The position numbers and the translations under genes are program-made. This document shows, piece by piece, positions 10,976 to 23,870 of a DNA stretch of 64,000 bases. Numbering within the stretch: position 1 is the stretch's first letter; every line of letters begins with the position of its first letter. Below the pieces are notes generated by a model, which did not search any database, was not told the origin of the DNA, and was given only the letters and a program-made list of their open reading frames with translations. This DNA is from Chamaecrista fasciculata. Taxonomy: Eukaryota; Streptophyta; Magnoliopsida; Fabales; Fabaceae. The stretch spans positions 87,659 through 151,658 of the forward strand of contig QANZ01047295.1 of NCBI GenBank assembly GCA_003254925.1, in the 5' to 3' direction.

Positions 10976-13900
10976 TTGGACCTCTAAATCTCGGAAGAAA
11001 TTATTTGCAAGCAAATCGGATTTGCCAGGTATGTGCTGTTTGTATAGAATGTGCAATGAAGTGGGCTTAAATCTCATGCAAATTTTATGACTTTTATGAA
11101 GGGCTTATTGATATACTCATTGTGGGTTTTGATTTTTGTACATCATTTGCAGAATCTTCAAAGCAGGGACAAAAATTTGATACCAACTCGACAGTGACAT
11201 GGCCCTATGTGGTGAGCATATCGATATCATTACTTCTGTGTCTCGTTTGTTTCTATTTTTTTCTTTTAATTTTTTTTGTTAGGACACTCAGATAGTTAAA
11301 TTTTTAATTCATTTAGGTGGACGAAGATGGTTTTGGAGTTGGGCCAAGTGTTAGAGGAGGAAGTGTTCATAGTTGTCCTTCATCAGTCACAGATGATGAT
11401 GTTTGTGAAACAAGAGCCCCGGGGGTAGTTGCTAAGCTTATGGGATTAGACACCTTACCGACTTCCAGTTTTCCTGATCCCTATTCATCCCCATATTTTG
11501 ATACCCTATCTCTTCACGATGCTCATTATTGCAAGAAAAACCTCAATTATCAGCATGATCATCAGACTGTTTATTCTGGAAATTTGCCTGGAAAAATTGA
11601 GAGTTCTTCAAGGAATTTCATGGAGTCAAAGCCTCAAAAGGTCCTAAGCAGGCCGTATGAAAAGTTCCAAACAGAAGTATTGCCTCCAAAGTCAGCTAAA
11701 TCAATTCCTGTTACTCACCATAAACTTTTGTCCCCAATAAAGAATCCTGGCTTTATTCCAACCAATAATGCCGCTTATATTATGGAGGCTGCAGCAAGAA
11801 TTATTGAGCCTGGACCCCAAGCTACTACAAGGGCTAAAACACCTCAGATTGCATCACCTAATGTATCATTGAGGGTTAGAGATCTGAAAGAAAAAGCTGA
11901 GGCTTCACAAAGAGGACCTTTAATTGGATCATCTTCAATGACTGCTAAAGTTCGAGGTATAAAGGAAAAAAAAGAGGTTTCACATAGAACATCCAGGCTG
12001 GCTGAACCTTCTCAGAGGCCGGCTGAGTTGAATGCGGCCAGGTATCTCAAGGGGCAACCTTTGAACAAAAGCTGGAATGGAAGTGCAGATACATCCAAAT
12101 CTCCTGCTAATGTAGAAGAAGATTCTTCTTCAAAGCACAATGGGAGATCTATTTCCCTTGCAATCCAAGCAAAAGTGAATGTACAAAGAAGGGAAGGCTT
12201 GAGTGCGAGTGGTGGCAAAAGTTTGACGGGCCAAAAAGAAGTCAAAGAACATCTTGAGTTTAAACCCAACCAGCCACTGAAGACAAATGGTCAAAAGAGT
12301 ACGTCCAAGAAATTTACTGGTCAGAGTTCTTCTCGTGTTCTTAAGCAGAATAATCAGAAGCAGAATTTTTCTGTTGATACTGATAAATTGTCATCAAAGC
12401 AATCAGTTCCTAATTCACATTGTAGAAAAGTTCTGTCTGGAGATTCCTCCCATGGACGTCACCGAAGCTCCAGTAATAAACCTGCTGGTAAACCTAAAGT
12501 TGGGATTAGGAAGTCAGGCTTGGAGGTGACAGATAGTGAAAAGGAAGTTTTATATACCAGTACAAACAATTTTCCTAGAAAGAAACGGTCTATAGACAGG
12601 GAGTGGAATGATCGGGTTGTCGACAATTTATTCATTGACAAAAGTAAGAAGCCTGTTCAGTCTAATCTAGTCAGCAGTAACAACTCTAGCTGGGCAGAAG
12701 AACTCAAGAAGAACGATATGGATGTTGTTTCATTCACATTCACCACCCCACTAACAAGAAACAATCCTGGTTTTGACACTTCTGGACAAGGTGGCCAGAA
12801 GAGTAATGGTATCTCACTGGATCATCGCATCAAAAGAGTGTTGCTTGACTCAGACAGCGGGAGATCTCCAGTAGGATACAATGTGATAGGAGGGGATGCC
12901 TTAGGTATTCTTTTGGAACAGAAATTAAGGGAATTAACACATGGAGTTGAGACTTCTTGTGATGACTCTTTTAAAGTATCTCTACCTTCCAGTATTGCAT
13001 CAAACTCAAAGGATCTCGTGTCCTCCCTTAATTCAGTTGAGGTTCCAAGATTACAGCAGAAGAAAGAACAAGATGCACAATTCAAAGACAATTTGTGTGG
13101 TAGACATGATTATCGAACCACCTTCACCGGTCTTGCCGGACTGGCATCGAAACAGAGATCACAGGTATGAGACAAATTTTGAATTGCTGTTTCAAAATCT
13201 ATTTTTATTATTTTAGTGTAAATCATGTCTATGAACATTGTCTGTTAACTACATGATTGACATCTAAGATGTTAGGGTTTGCTTTATGAAGAATTTAGGA
13301 CCAAGGAATAATAATAGTAACTATTATTATTATTTTGTTGTATGTATTTAAAGATTGGTTAAAAAGTAATTTTCACCTTTCTTATGATGTTCTTTCTAGC
13401 AGACTCTTCTGCAAAATTATTAGAAAATTTGACAACACTTAAAAAACATTATCTTAAGTCTTGATCTATCCTTTCTAGATTGGATGCAAAAGAAAATGAG
13501 CCACAATTGACATTTTTAGTCTTACTGTTATGCTAGCTGCTTGCAACTTACCATCTAGGGTGGTTTTTATTGTTCTATCCATATTGTTTGTATTTCAATC
13601 TTGGTTGATGGCACTTCATATGAATGTCCTATTGATTACTGATTAGTATTTACGTAATATGTACAGGTGGTTGATGAGATTGACGAGTGTAGTAGCAATC
13701 ATGTGGAAACAATGATGTTCAACTGCCGACAACCAAGTCCAATTTCAGTTCTGGAACCTTCTTTTTCAACTGAAAGTTGTGATTCTTCAGTCAGCACAGA
13801 TGCCACTAATAGCACAGAAGGTAAAAGCAGCAATTCCAAATATCCCTAGATATAACAACTAGCTACACTGATGCTAATCTTTTCTATTTTACCTTCAGGA

Positions 13901-14554
13901 AGCAAGTTGTGCTCATCAGTTCTTGGCCTGAATTTTTCAAGGAAGTCTTGTACTACAGAAGCTGATGCAGAGTTATCAGATTCAGCTTCTTCAATTACTC
14001 TAAAGAAGCACAGAATCACATATTCTAGCACATCAGAGTTGGACTATGTGAAAGACATATTGTGTAATGTGGAGTTAATGTTTATGGACTTTGCCTCGGG
14101 TCGATCACACAAGATCATAAATCCTCACCTATTCAATCAGTTGGAAAGTAGAAGAGCATTTGAGAATGGTGATGATGATGAGTCAAAGGTAAGAAGGAAA
14201 GCTATATTTGACTGTGTGAGTGAATGCTTGGACTTGAGATTTGGGTGTTGTATTGGTGGGGGATATAAAATGTGGACCAAAGGGATTAAAATGGTAAGAA
14301 GGAGTGAGTGGTTGGCTGGTGAAGTGTACAAGGAGATATCAAGTTGGGAGGGAATGGGGGATTCGATGGTGGATGAGCTTGTAGACAAGGACATGAGCAG
14401 CCAATATGGAAGATGGCTAGATTTTGATGTTGATGCCTTTGAAATGGGAGAAGAAGTAGGGGATCAAATATTCAATTCTTTGGTTGATGATATTGTTTCT
14501 GATATCTTACAATTACAACACCTTAAGGATGTGTTTTCTAGTTTTTGGGTGTAA
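10911..14554 (+). CDS. TON1 RECRUITING MOTIF (TRM)-type protein
   Basis: Five coding exons, 10911-11028, 11153-11211, 11317-13164, 13667-13820 and 13899-14554, join in frame with GT-AG junctions to 944 residues. I chose ATG 10911 because it gives the family start MGVQKEG and then GFFNLFDWTSKSRKKLF (residues 16-32). Further TRM blocks follow: VVAKLMGLD (96-104), a KLLSPIKNPGF/AAYIMEAAARIIEPG segment (about 190-225, DUF3741-like), and a C-terminal DUF4378-like domain (about 774-935) ending in the short acidic-hydrophobic tail typical of TON1-binding M2 motifs. The middle is Ser/Lys-rich and likely disordered. TRMs bring TON1 and PP2A (TTP complex) to cortical microtubules and the preprophase band. 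It is closest in my memory to TRM13/14/15, which are somewhat shorter. A 5' UTR intron and an overlapping uORF lie upstream. Confidence 0.88.
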
Positions 14555-15543
14555 GATTTTTTCGAGGAAGTGGAATCATCGAATTTATAGATATATATAT
14601 ATATATATTACCTGCAGCTTTTCATGATGAAAGTTATTGAGTTTTTGAAGCAGCTTTTTTGCTTATTTTAAGTTAAAAATGCTTTCTATAGCTGTTGTGC
14701 AGAAAAATGAAAAAGAACTTGAGTTACTTGCAATAACGAAGTTGTGAAATGGCAATATTGCCAGAGCTTTCTCTTACTTGCCACAGGTGCATTCATTCAT
14801 TACAAAGCCAAAGACTACTACTACCTTGTTTACTCTCAATTCTCATTTTGAAGAATGTTGAGAATTGAATTGAACAAATGACAGAAAAGTTGTCATTTTT
14901 TCAAATCCCATTGCTGATTAACATATATATAGTCATTTTTCCAATTCCCATCAATCCAAATAAAATCAACTTCGTCTAACTAGTAGACAAAGTTAGATCT
15001 GAATTTTATATATATCTATGAAAAACATTTATTTACAAATTGGTAATAATTGTTTTCAATTAGACACTATAATCCAATTTTAGTAAAGGGGGTGCTTTCC
15101 TTCAACTAAAATATCATTTTAAGATTATTTGCTCCTTTGAATAGAGAGACCTCCTTAGACATGTTCTTACCTAACTTGTGGGCGTAAGGTTGTTTTCACA
15201 CACAACGACATTAATTCTTGATGATGAAGTAAATGAAAATTGGGAACAACCAAATTTATTCAAATTGAAACCAGGTCACAAATCAAGGGAAGCAAAAATG
15301 ACACTTCCCACTATTTTCTGATTCACTCTTGGTATTCTTTTCCTCCCAAACAAACAAATAATATCTAATAACCAATTTGGAAAACTTTATTAGCTTTATC
15401 TGAAAATGAATTACTTCAACAGCACCTAGAGAACCTATTTTTTATTGATTTTAGCTCACCAGTCACCATCCAACAACCAACTAAATTTATTCTGATTTCT
15501 CCATCCAATGCACAAGCAGCCAAAAGGGAAATTTTTGGATTTG
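14555..15543. other. Convergent intergenic space between TRM and MYB genes
   Basis: Holds the 3' flanks of two genes that face each other. There is a TA microsatellite at about 14590-14609. Nothing else is recognised. Confidence 0.5.
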
Positions 15544-17459
15544 CTATGAACAAAAATTCCCTCCAAATTCTTCAAAATTTCCATTACCCCACAAGCAAGT
15601 CACCATCTTGTCTTCTTCTTCTTCAGATTGAAGTTGAACACTACCTCCCAAATCCCAATCATAATCACAATCAAGCCATTGATAATCATAAACAGAGTTA
15701 TTATCAGATGAATTACACCCACTTATTAATTCTGGATTACTCTTGCTTATTTCATCATCACTTGTATTAATCCCCATTATCTCCTTTCCCACCAATTCAT
15801 ATAAATCTCCTTCCATGCTCATCATCATCACATCCTCTTCTTGATCATCATGGGTTACATTATTGTTTTCACTTTGATCCATAAACACCCCACTTTCAAA
15901 CATGTCACTAAGCTTCATTATTTCATCATCTAGCCACTGATATGGTCCCAAGTTCTCAACTTTTTCTCCTCCACCATGAATATTGGGACACACAACAACA
16001 TTTTCATGTTGATGATGATGATGAGATCCTAAGTTGGGAAAACCTTGTTGGGTTGGTTTTGTTTGAGACATTGTATGAAGATTTGAGGTCAAAGGTGTGA
16101 TTTTGTTGTCCTGTTTGATAGATGATGATAGTTGAGTTTGTGTGGTAATTCGACCACCTCGTTGTCGTTTTGATGAAGCAACAGCTATGTTTTGGAGAGT
16201 TGAAGAGGGTATTATGGGATTGTCGTTTAAGGATTTCATGAAGCAGTAGATTTTTCGACGAAGATGAGAGTTCCAATAGTTCTTGATCTCATTGTCTGTT
16301 CTTCCAGGTAAATGCCCTGCTATCACTGACCACCTACATGCATCCAAATCCAACACACATATATAAGTATATATAGATATATATACACATCACTAAGTTC
16401 ATTTCTAATGATTTATATTATATAATTTTAGAAATTAAGGATTTGGTCCCTGAAACATGTCATATGTCTCAATTTAGTCCTCGAAGGATGCAATTATAAT
16501 CAATTTGATCATTTTGTTAATATATAAATTCAAATTTAGTGGCAAATATGATTTTTTTAATATTAATTGTAAATACATAATTGAAAAAATTTAGAGCCAC
16601 GTCAAATTGATTCTAATTGTATCTTTTAGTGACTAAATTAAGATATATAGCATCTTTCAATGAGCAAATTTTTAATTTACTCTTTGTTATATATGAAGCT
16701 TAATTATTGAATACCATGACTTTAGTGCTCGTATCAAATCAATACACCAATTAATATTGATAAGTGATTGAAGAGTAAACATACTATTTGGTCATTAAAA
16801 GATACAGAAGTTAATTTCTTAGTACTAAAAAATCTAGTTTATATATTTTAGTCTCTCAAAATCATACGTAGAATCAATATATTTCAGTCCTTTTGTCCAT
16901 ATAAGTCAGTCCCTAAAATATGGGCTTAAAAAAGGACTAAGCTGTATTAACTCCACATATGATTTCCAAAAAGACTAAAGTGTATAAACTAAACTTTTGG
17001 TAATTGAATTATCAACCGATATATCTTTCAGGGACCAAACTGTATATATATTTAGTATTGATTAGATATTGTATGGGTAGCTTATATTACCTATTACCAA
17101 GAGCAGCATGCAACTTGACAATGATCTCTTCCTCTTGAGGAGTGATGTTTCCTCTCTTCACATCTGATCTTAGGTAGTTTATCCACCTCAGTCTGCAACT
17201 CTTCCCACACCTTAACAATCCTACACATACATATACATATATATAGCATCATTAATTAATTAATAACACTAGTTAATCATATTAATTATAATGTTACAAC
17301 ATAAAAGTATATATATATATATATACCAGCATTTTTGGGCAAGGATCTCCAAGAACCTTCACCATGTTGTTGGATGTATTGAGTGAGAATGTGATCCTCT
17401 TCAGCAGTCCATCTTCCTTTCTTCAACCCAAGTTTCTCACAGCATGGTGCTCTTCCCAT
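15544..17459 (-). CDS. R2R3-MYB transcription factor, flavonol-regulator (subgroup 7)-like
   Basis: Three exons on the minus strand, 17459-17327 (133 nt), 17220-17091 (130 nt) and 16333-15544, give 350 residues; the first two lengths are the classic R2R3-MYB sizes. The start is [18 protein letters not shown]2 (about 14-64) and R3 (about 67-115) have the regular Trp spacing and end in [12 protein letters not shown]. The DNA-binding domain is very close to MYB11/12/111 and maize P, which activate flavonol and phlobaphene pathway genes. After R3, [10 protein letters not shown] (143-151) partly fits the subgroup-7 GRT motif, and an acidic region with PYQWLDDEI may be the activation domain. No bHLH-binding signature is evident in R3. 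Subgroup 7 is an inference: the spacer after R3 ([11 protein letters not shown]) is unlike the usual SRKLHxF. Intron 2 holds two short inverted-repeat elements. Confidence 0.88.
16433..16680. mobile_element. Short TTTGGTCCC inverted-repeat element in MYB intron 2
   Basis: The left arm (ATTTGGTCCCTGAAAC... TCAATTTAGTCC) and right arm (GACTAAATTAAGATAT...GAGCAAATTTTTAAT) are inverted copies around a short AT-rich centre. It fits the common GGTCC-type MITE vocabulary of this window. Ends are approximate. Confidence 0.5.
16773..17055. mobile_element. Second GGTCC-type inverted-repeat element in MYB intron 2
   Basis: Starts GAGTAAACATACTATTTGGTC and ends with GGGACCAAACTGTATAT, inverted relative to each other, with alternating TTTAGTC / GGACTAA phrases between. 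The GAGTAAAC end is shared with elements at 36303, 42150, 52701 and 56548. The right boundary is approximate. Confidence 0.5.
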
Positions 17460-18262
17460 TCTTTCTTAATTCTTACTTTTCTCTATTTTTTTTTTTTTAA
17501 TTTTCTTCAATTCTCTCAAAAAATATCTCTCTTAACTTCATCAATGGAATTGTCTTACAGGCACTGTAGCATTTGTATGTGTATATATATACAGATGAAG
17601 GATGTGGACAGCAAGAATACAGAGCCAACATGCATATATAGTAATTAATTAATTATTTATTGAATTATTATTGGTGGCTCCACATGTACACTAGTCCAAT
17701 ATAGTAAGTAGTACCAAATAATATGTAAGTTAGATTTTGCAGTTTAAAAGTATACCATGATTTTAACCAGTTAGAAACTTAGCATATCCTTATCTTAACT
17801 ACTTGCTAGGGGCCACTATACCCACTGTTCTACCATAAATTCCACCTCTTCCTATAGTGGGGTTTATCTCTAAAGAAATAATGAAAATTGTATAGGAGTA
17901 TTGATAAAAATTAGTGATTTAAGGTTGTAATAAAGTCTTGACCAATTTTAACAAAAATCTCACATAAGTTTAACCCTTTACACCCACAATTTGACCTTAG
18001 AGAGCTTAAACAATCTAGAGTTGGATAAAAAGAATCTAACTGGATAAAGAGTTCGGACTTTCTAACCTTAATCTTTATATACAACTAATTAACAAATGGG
18101 TGATAGATTATTAATACTAGAAACTATATTTATATATAATATAAGACACATTATTAATTTTTTTATTACCAACCTTCCTACCTACCTTATTCTCTTACTT
18201 TTACACTCCGATTCCTTCCTTCTCTCAATATTGAACTTCATCTCAGCTTATAAATATATATA
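17460..18262. other. Upstream region of the MYB gene
   Basis: Contains a CT-rich stretch just upstream of the MYB start (about 17460-17545, probable leader) and a TATATATATA run at about 17583-17592 that could serve as TATA box. No other gene is seen. Confidence 0.45.
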
Positions 18263-18702
18263 GCCCAAAATGTACTTTTGGTCCTATAATTTTTGCTCAT
18301 GTCTCAATTTGGTTTCATAACTTTTTTTGTTGCACTCTTGATTCCATGTCTTTTGCTCATGTTGCAAATTTGGTCCCGTGTTACACTTTTGGTCTCATAT
18401 CTTTGGCTTAGGTTGCAAAATTGATCTCAAATTTTTTGGTCAGGTTGGAGAATTAGTTTCATATTTTGAAGTCAAATACAAAATTAGTCTCGTATCTTTG
18501 GATCATGTGAAGTTGAGAGTGGAACTTTTTACAAAGATATAAGTCCAATTCTGTAACTTGACCAAAATATGAGATCAAAAAGCGATACGGGACCAAATCT
18601 GTAACCTAAGGAAAATATATGGGACCAAAAGTGCAACAAAAAAGTTATAAGATCAAATTGAGACTTAAGAAAAAATTATAGGACCAAAAGTGCACTTTGA
18701 CC
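18263..18702. mobile_element. GGTCC-type MITE upstream of the MYB gene
   Basis: Inverted arms begin GCCCAAAATGTACTTTTGGTCC on the left; the right arm inverts as GGTCAAAGTGCACTTTTGG. Long arms are largely self-complementary and non-coding. Flanks are TA-rich with only a 7/9 match, so the target duplication is not certain. Confidence 0.65.
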
Positions 18703-19371
18703 ATTTATATATATATATATATGATAGAGAAAAGTGAGATACTAATAGCCGTTGAAAGAAACAAATTAATTCACAAGAGAACAAGAGTAATAGTTGAAAC
18801 TTGAAAGATTTTGTGGACACAAAACCAATTGCTTCTATTTTTACTCTGTATGAGTGGTCCTTTTCATTTCACTCCATACTTATCACTGGTTTTTTTTTGC
18901 CTGAATACTTCTCACTTTTCTTATTCGCACACATACTTTTATCCTTTTTTACTCATTATTATTTTTCAGTCACATAACATATATACCCAATAAAAGATTA
19001 AATTGAAAATCTCTCTTTTTTTCTCATATTCAAACTCATTTGTATTAACGTAAGCATCTCCTTAACTTGGGATCACAAAAATAATGATTAATAAAATTAA
19101 GGTTAATATACACAAAATCTCTTTAAATTTTAATCATTATGCAAAAAAATCTTCTTAACTTTGATAAGTCACCAAAGACTCCTTAAGCTTTTCAATAAAA
19201 GACACATTTTGTTAAGATTTTCATTTATAAAATCAATTTTTTTATTATAATTTTATGATCACTACATTTTATATTGATCTAAACTTAAAAACTAATTATT
19301 ACTGTAATTTTTTTTGATCAATCATTACTGTAACTAATAATATCCAAATAATTAAACAAATTGATTTTTTT
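18703..19371. other. Intergenic, no gene seen
   Basis: AT-rich; small ORFs without recognisable domains. Confidence 0.4.
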
Positions 19372-19539
19372 TCAATGAAAAAAAATTATTCACACAGAGC
19401 AATAAAGTTTATGAAATCTTTTATTATTTTTCAAAGTTCAATAACTTAATACAGTAAGTGAAGTTAACGAGAGATTTATATATTTTAGGCCTATAATTAA
19501 ATAATATAGGCACCACTAAGCATGGTACCCTGGTTATAA
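19372..19539 (+). repeat. 168-bp exact direct repeat, copy A
   Basis: By eye, this 168-bp block, starting TCAATGAAAAAAAATTATTC and ending CCTGGTTATAA, recurs without mismatch at 20205-20372. The copies lie 833 bp apart. They lack LTR-type TG...CA ends. Confidence 0.9.
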
Positions 19540-20008
19540 TTCTCAATAATATTGTCTTGTGCGAACTCTCGATATTATCAAAATATAAAATATTACTATA
19601 GCTAAATCTTTTTAAACTATATTCGCCTTTTTTATGAAAATATTACTATATAAAAATCAATATCTTCTTCTTCTTTTTTTTTAATTTTTTTTAATCTCAT
19701 CAACAGATTTGTCTCAGGAAGAACAATTTCGGCGGATGCTGGATGAGAGAGAGAGAGAGACGGAGACGAGAGAGAGAGACAGAGATGANGGTATCTTCTC
19801 ATTAATATAGCTAAAATTAGAAAAAAAAAACCAAGATAACCGTTAGGGTTTAATCGTGACATTCGAATTCTCGATGCCATCACCATGTTTGAACTTTCGA
19901 TATTATCACCAACCACACTATATATATCAGACCGAAAGAAGAAAGAGGAAAAGGAAAAAAAATTAACAAATGTCTAAAAAATCAAATTCCCACGCCTGAG
20001 TCCTTGCC

Positions 20009-20015
20009 TATAAAA
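20009..20015 (+). promoter_or_regulatory. TATA box of the truncated 20-kb gene
   Basis: TATAAAA lies about 110 bp upstream of ATG 20121 and is followed by a CT-rich leader (20030-20105) with a (TCC)n run, the layout of a real plant core promoter. Confidence 0.5.
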
Positions 20016-20120
20016 ATACTCCTCTCACTCAAATTTTCTTTCATTCTCTTCATTGACCCATTTCTCTCTTTAACTCCTCCTCCTCCTCCTCCTCCTTCTT
20101 GTGTTTCATATTTTTTAGAG

Positions 20121-20282
20121 ATGGGAAAACGCAAAGACGACGACACCGTTTCATTGGTCTCCTCTACTTGTAAAAAGCCGAAGCCTTCCAATAACAACAC
20201 AGACTCAATGAAAAAAAATTATTCACACAGAGCAATAAAGTTTATGAAATCTTTTATTATTTTTCAAAGTTCAATAACTTAA
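20121..20282 (+). pseudogene. Gene start broken by a 168-bp duplicated block
   Basis: Behind a credible TATA box and CT-rich leader, ATG 20121 opens MGKRKDDDTVSLVSSTCKKP and continues KPSNNNTDS. At 20205 the sequence switches into copy B of the 168-bp repeat, which adds about 25 unrelated residues and a stop at 20282. So about 28 residues look native and the rest is foreign. I do not recognise the native part: it is basic and Ser/Lys-rich. Either a rearrangement truncated a real gene, or an assembly error replaced its continuation; an N at 19789 lies between the two repeat copies. Confidence 0.4.
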
Positions 20283-20372
20283 TACAGTAAGTGAAGTTAA
20301 CGAGAGATTTATATATTTTAGGCCTATAATTAAATAATATAGGCACCACTAAGCATGGTACCCTGGTTATAA
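20205..20372 (+). repeat. 168-bp exact direct repeat, copy B
   Basis: Identical to 19372-19539 as far as I can read. Its left edge falls inside the short ORF starting at 20121, at the codon for Ser in NNNTDS. Confidence 0.9.
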
Positions 20373-20667
20373 AGTGATTCTATATTCTATAATGGTTTAT
20401 TACAATCAAACTTAATTCTGGCCCCAAAAAAAAAAACTTAATTAGGTAGTCCCTAAACATATTAAACACATTCTTTTTTATTTTGGACTAGAATTAAATA
20501 TATACTTACCTGACTATAAACATTTATTATTTGGTGGAATATATGGAGTCCGTCAATTCCTTTCGGTAGACACATCATAAATAGCCTTATGTGGGCCCAA
20601 CCCATTAGTTGCCAGGCCTCTTTGCACTTTTTTTTTTAAAAAAAAATTGTTTTAGATTTATAAAGAT

Positions 20668-21247
20668 GGCCAAAGTCCTATTTTGGTCCCTCATGTTTCC
20701 TCAAAGTTTTGTTTTGGTCCCTCAAGTTTTTTTCGCTCTGTTTTTGTCCTTCAAGTTTTTAAAAAATTCCACCGTTAGTCCCCAATTCTTTTCCATCCAC
20801 TTTTTCTCTTTTAAAAAAAGGAAAAAACTAACTTTTATCTCCCAATAATTTTATTTTTTACAAAAGGGAAGGACATTAATGTAAAAGAGCAAAATTGTTG
20901 AGAGATGAAAATTAGTTTTTTCCTTTTTTTAACAAAATAAGTGGATGGAAAAGAGTCAGGGACTAACGGTAGAAGTTGTTAAATGCTAATGCTATGTATA
21001 TGTATATATTGATTTTTTTTCTCTAATTACAAATAAATAAAAATATCACAGCGTAAAACTTTTTGGAAACTTGAGGGATCAAACCAAACTTTGAGTAAAC
21101 ATGAGGGACCAAAATGGAACAAAAATAACTTGAGGGACCAAAATGGAACCTTGAGAAAATATGAGGAACCAAAACGGAACCAAAAAAACTTGAAGGACCA
21201 AAACAGAACTTTGAGCATACATGAGGGATCAAAATAAGACTTTGGCC
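20668..21247. mobile_element. Mutator-like MITE, GGCCAAAGTCCTATTTTGG family, copy 1
   Basis: The terminal inverted repeat GGCCAAAGTCCTATTTTGGTC pairs with the right end GATCAAAATAAGACTTTGGCC. Each arm repeats the phrase CCTCAAGTTT / CATGAGGGACCAAAA several times. A related copy is at 49993-50520. The flanking 9-mers TATAAAGAT and TCTAAAGAA match at 7 of 9. Confidence 0.75.
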
Positions 21248-23870
21248 TCTAAAGAAAGAAGGTAAACTTACCTACCTTGATTCTCTACAGTATAGTTCTA
21301 ATATTTTTATTATCAGATTCTCTAATCACAAAATATTAATTATTGGGATAATTTTTACAATTCAACATTTTATGATAATAAGAGACTTTTAAAAATTTAA
21401 TCTACATTCATTTTATTAAAATCGTTGATAACAAAATATAAAATATTGCATCTACATTGTCTTTTTTGGTCAAGTCAAAGGGGTTAAAGAAAGCCTACAG
21501 AAAAATAAGGATCTGCAAACTTGTCGTTTAATATTTACTAATTTATCAGTTTAAGTAGGTTTGAGGATCAATTTAGATTGGTATAAGTTGGTTTATTAGT
21601 GCAATTTTTTAATCTGTATGGTTAGAAATTTTATTTAATTGATTCAGTCTTTTCTTAATCAAATAAGACTAATTGAAGTTGGATGAATGATTTGGATTGA
21701 ATCGAAGCTGATTTTATTAATAAATTACTGAAATTTTTTAAATTAGTATCAAATTATTTTTATTCACAACCATAAAAGTTAATATCTTCAATAATTATCA
21801 AATTAAAATATGAATAGTTAATAGTAACAATATAGAAGATATATAAAATTTGATTTTCTTATTTTTATTAAATACTTGTATATCACTCAGATTTATCCAA
21901 CAATTAAATCAGTTAATTGTTATTAATCAAACTACTATCCAATTTAATTGTTGGAGCAGTTTGATCAGACCAATTAAAATAAAATTAGATGAAATTCTCT
22001 TATAACTCACCCTTACAAATAAATTATTTAATTACACACACACATCTATATATATGTATATTAAGATTTGATAATTAACCAGACATAATATATTAATATG
22101 AATCCATCAACATCGATGAAGGAGAAATAACAATACTTCAATTAATTTTGTTGGTATGTTATAAATTGCATCACATGCATGCATGCATTGTTTTAGAGTG
22201 GAAGGAAACTTGAGCTATGAAAAAAAGGTGAGAGATATGGTTGTAGTAGAGACTAGAGAGAGTGAAGTTGGTGTTTTATATACCTAATAATATAATTGAT
22301 ATGGATAGAGGTCTTCAATAGGGAAAAAAAAAAAAAGCATTCATATTCATATATACTAATATACTTATATACCATAATTGTCCTAAAAACAATTTTATGA
22401 GCAAAGAGGAAATTAAAGAAATCCGATAATGACTTTTATATCTAAGGATCTTCGTTAGGAGATTTGAGTAATTTTGAACAATTTTTTAATTAAAAGTTTC
22501 ATATTAATTGAAAGTAATTAAATTAAGTTATTGAGATTTTTTAAGAGAAGGGTACTATTTTGTTTAACTTTTATTTATAATCCTTTTTTTTCTGTAATAT
22601 CGTTTCTTATGTTACCTTTCTTTGGTTATTTTGATGTAGTTTGGTAGGTACATTTATTTTAGCTAATACAAATAGATATATATTATATCTAATTCTCTGG
22701 CCATAGTAGTTGGTGTAGGAGTATGTCTAGTTTGGATTTGGTTGTTAAAGTTAGTTTGGTTTGTGTGGTTTGAAAAGTACAAGAATAACCTTACGTATAT
22801 ACTTAATTTCTTTCTCAAATGATTTTTTGGTTTATCACAATATAGGTTGATTCAGTGGCTAACAAGAGGGACATCCAAGAAAATACAAGTAATATGAAAA
22901 GAGTACCGAAGAAAGGAAAGTGTTTTTGTAATTAAATATATGCTACTATTTTTTTGAACAATCAAGTGATATCCATAATCGATAGCAATAATTAATTTTC
23001 TCCCCACACTTCAAATGTGTGAGTTAGTCTAAAGATTTAAAGTTGATCCATAACTAAATTTCATAATCAAATTCTTGACATTTGATTAAAGATGGAGAAG
23101 TTCTCTACCAGTTAAGTAAACCTACTTTGATTAGCAAGTCTCATATATTGAGGAGTTTTCTTTTCTCCGATTTTTTTTTTCTTACCAAAGTACCATTTTC
23201 AAAAATATATTTCTCCAAAAGAAATGTGGGACAATAAATGTAAACATTCTGTCCAACAAAAACTTATATTAAAGTTCACTACTTAATATACTTTTTTTTA
23301 AGAAAAAAGGACTAAAATCCCATTTTCGATCTCATTTTTTTTTTAAAGTTGGTCTCTCTTAACCTTATTAACTGAGACATATAGTAAGAAACACATTTAT
23401 ATGAGTTTCATACAAGATAATCGGCTGGTCTAACAATTTCTATTGGAACAGATTGTTGTGAACAACAAACGCATCAGGGAATATAATCAATCAAACTGTC
23501 TATACAAAATGATGATATTAACGTTATTAACATTGATGTTATCCAGCTTTCTGTGGAACACATATCCACTTGCAGTATAACTTCACATCAAATTCACATA
23601 TAGTTTACATATCTCATATCTATGCCCTTTAGATAAATTAAAGCCTCATGATACTTACACAACTTCCTTTCTTGTAGTTTTCACAGGTATCATACAAAAT
23701 CTGGGATTAGGAATTGGTATTCTCTCACAGTTCTAATCATCAATAGAATCTCACTCAAACTGGTGAGAATATCGACAATGTGATCGGGTAAGAGTATCGT
23801 GTAGAGCAATGTAGTCATTATATCAATGAAGGCTTGTTCCTGCAGAAAGCTCATTCACACTCCTGAGAAA
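21248..23870. other. Intergenic with AMSH3 3' flank
   Basis: AT-rich. The stretch next to 23870 is probably the 3' UTR of the AMSH3-like gene. Small AC and AT runs occur. No other gene or bounded element was recognised. Confidence 0.4.

Noticed and set aside
11317..13170. A separate 617-codon gene starting at GTG 11317
   Set aside because: It is exon 3 of the TRM gene: an AG acceptor precedes it, two upstream exons join in phase, and a donor at 13165 leads to further exons.
15546..15770. Plus-strand ORF opposite the MYB C-terminus
   Set aside because: Antisense shadow of the MYB last exon without domain or promoter support.
19372..20372. Small LTR retrotransposon (TRIM) with 168-bp LTRs
   Set aside because: The repeats do not begin TG and end CA, no primer site or polypurine tract adjoins them, and no target duplication is seen.
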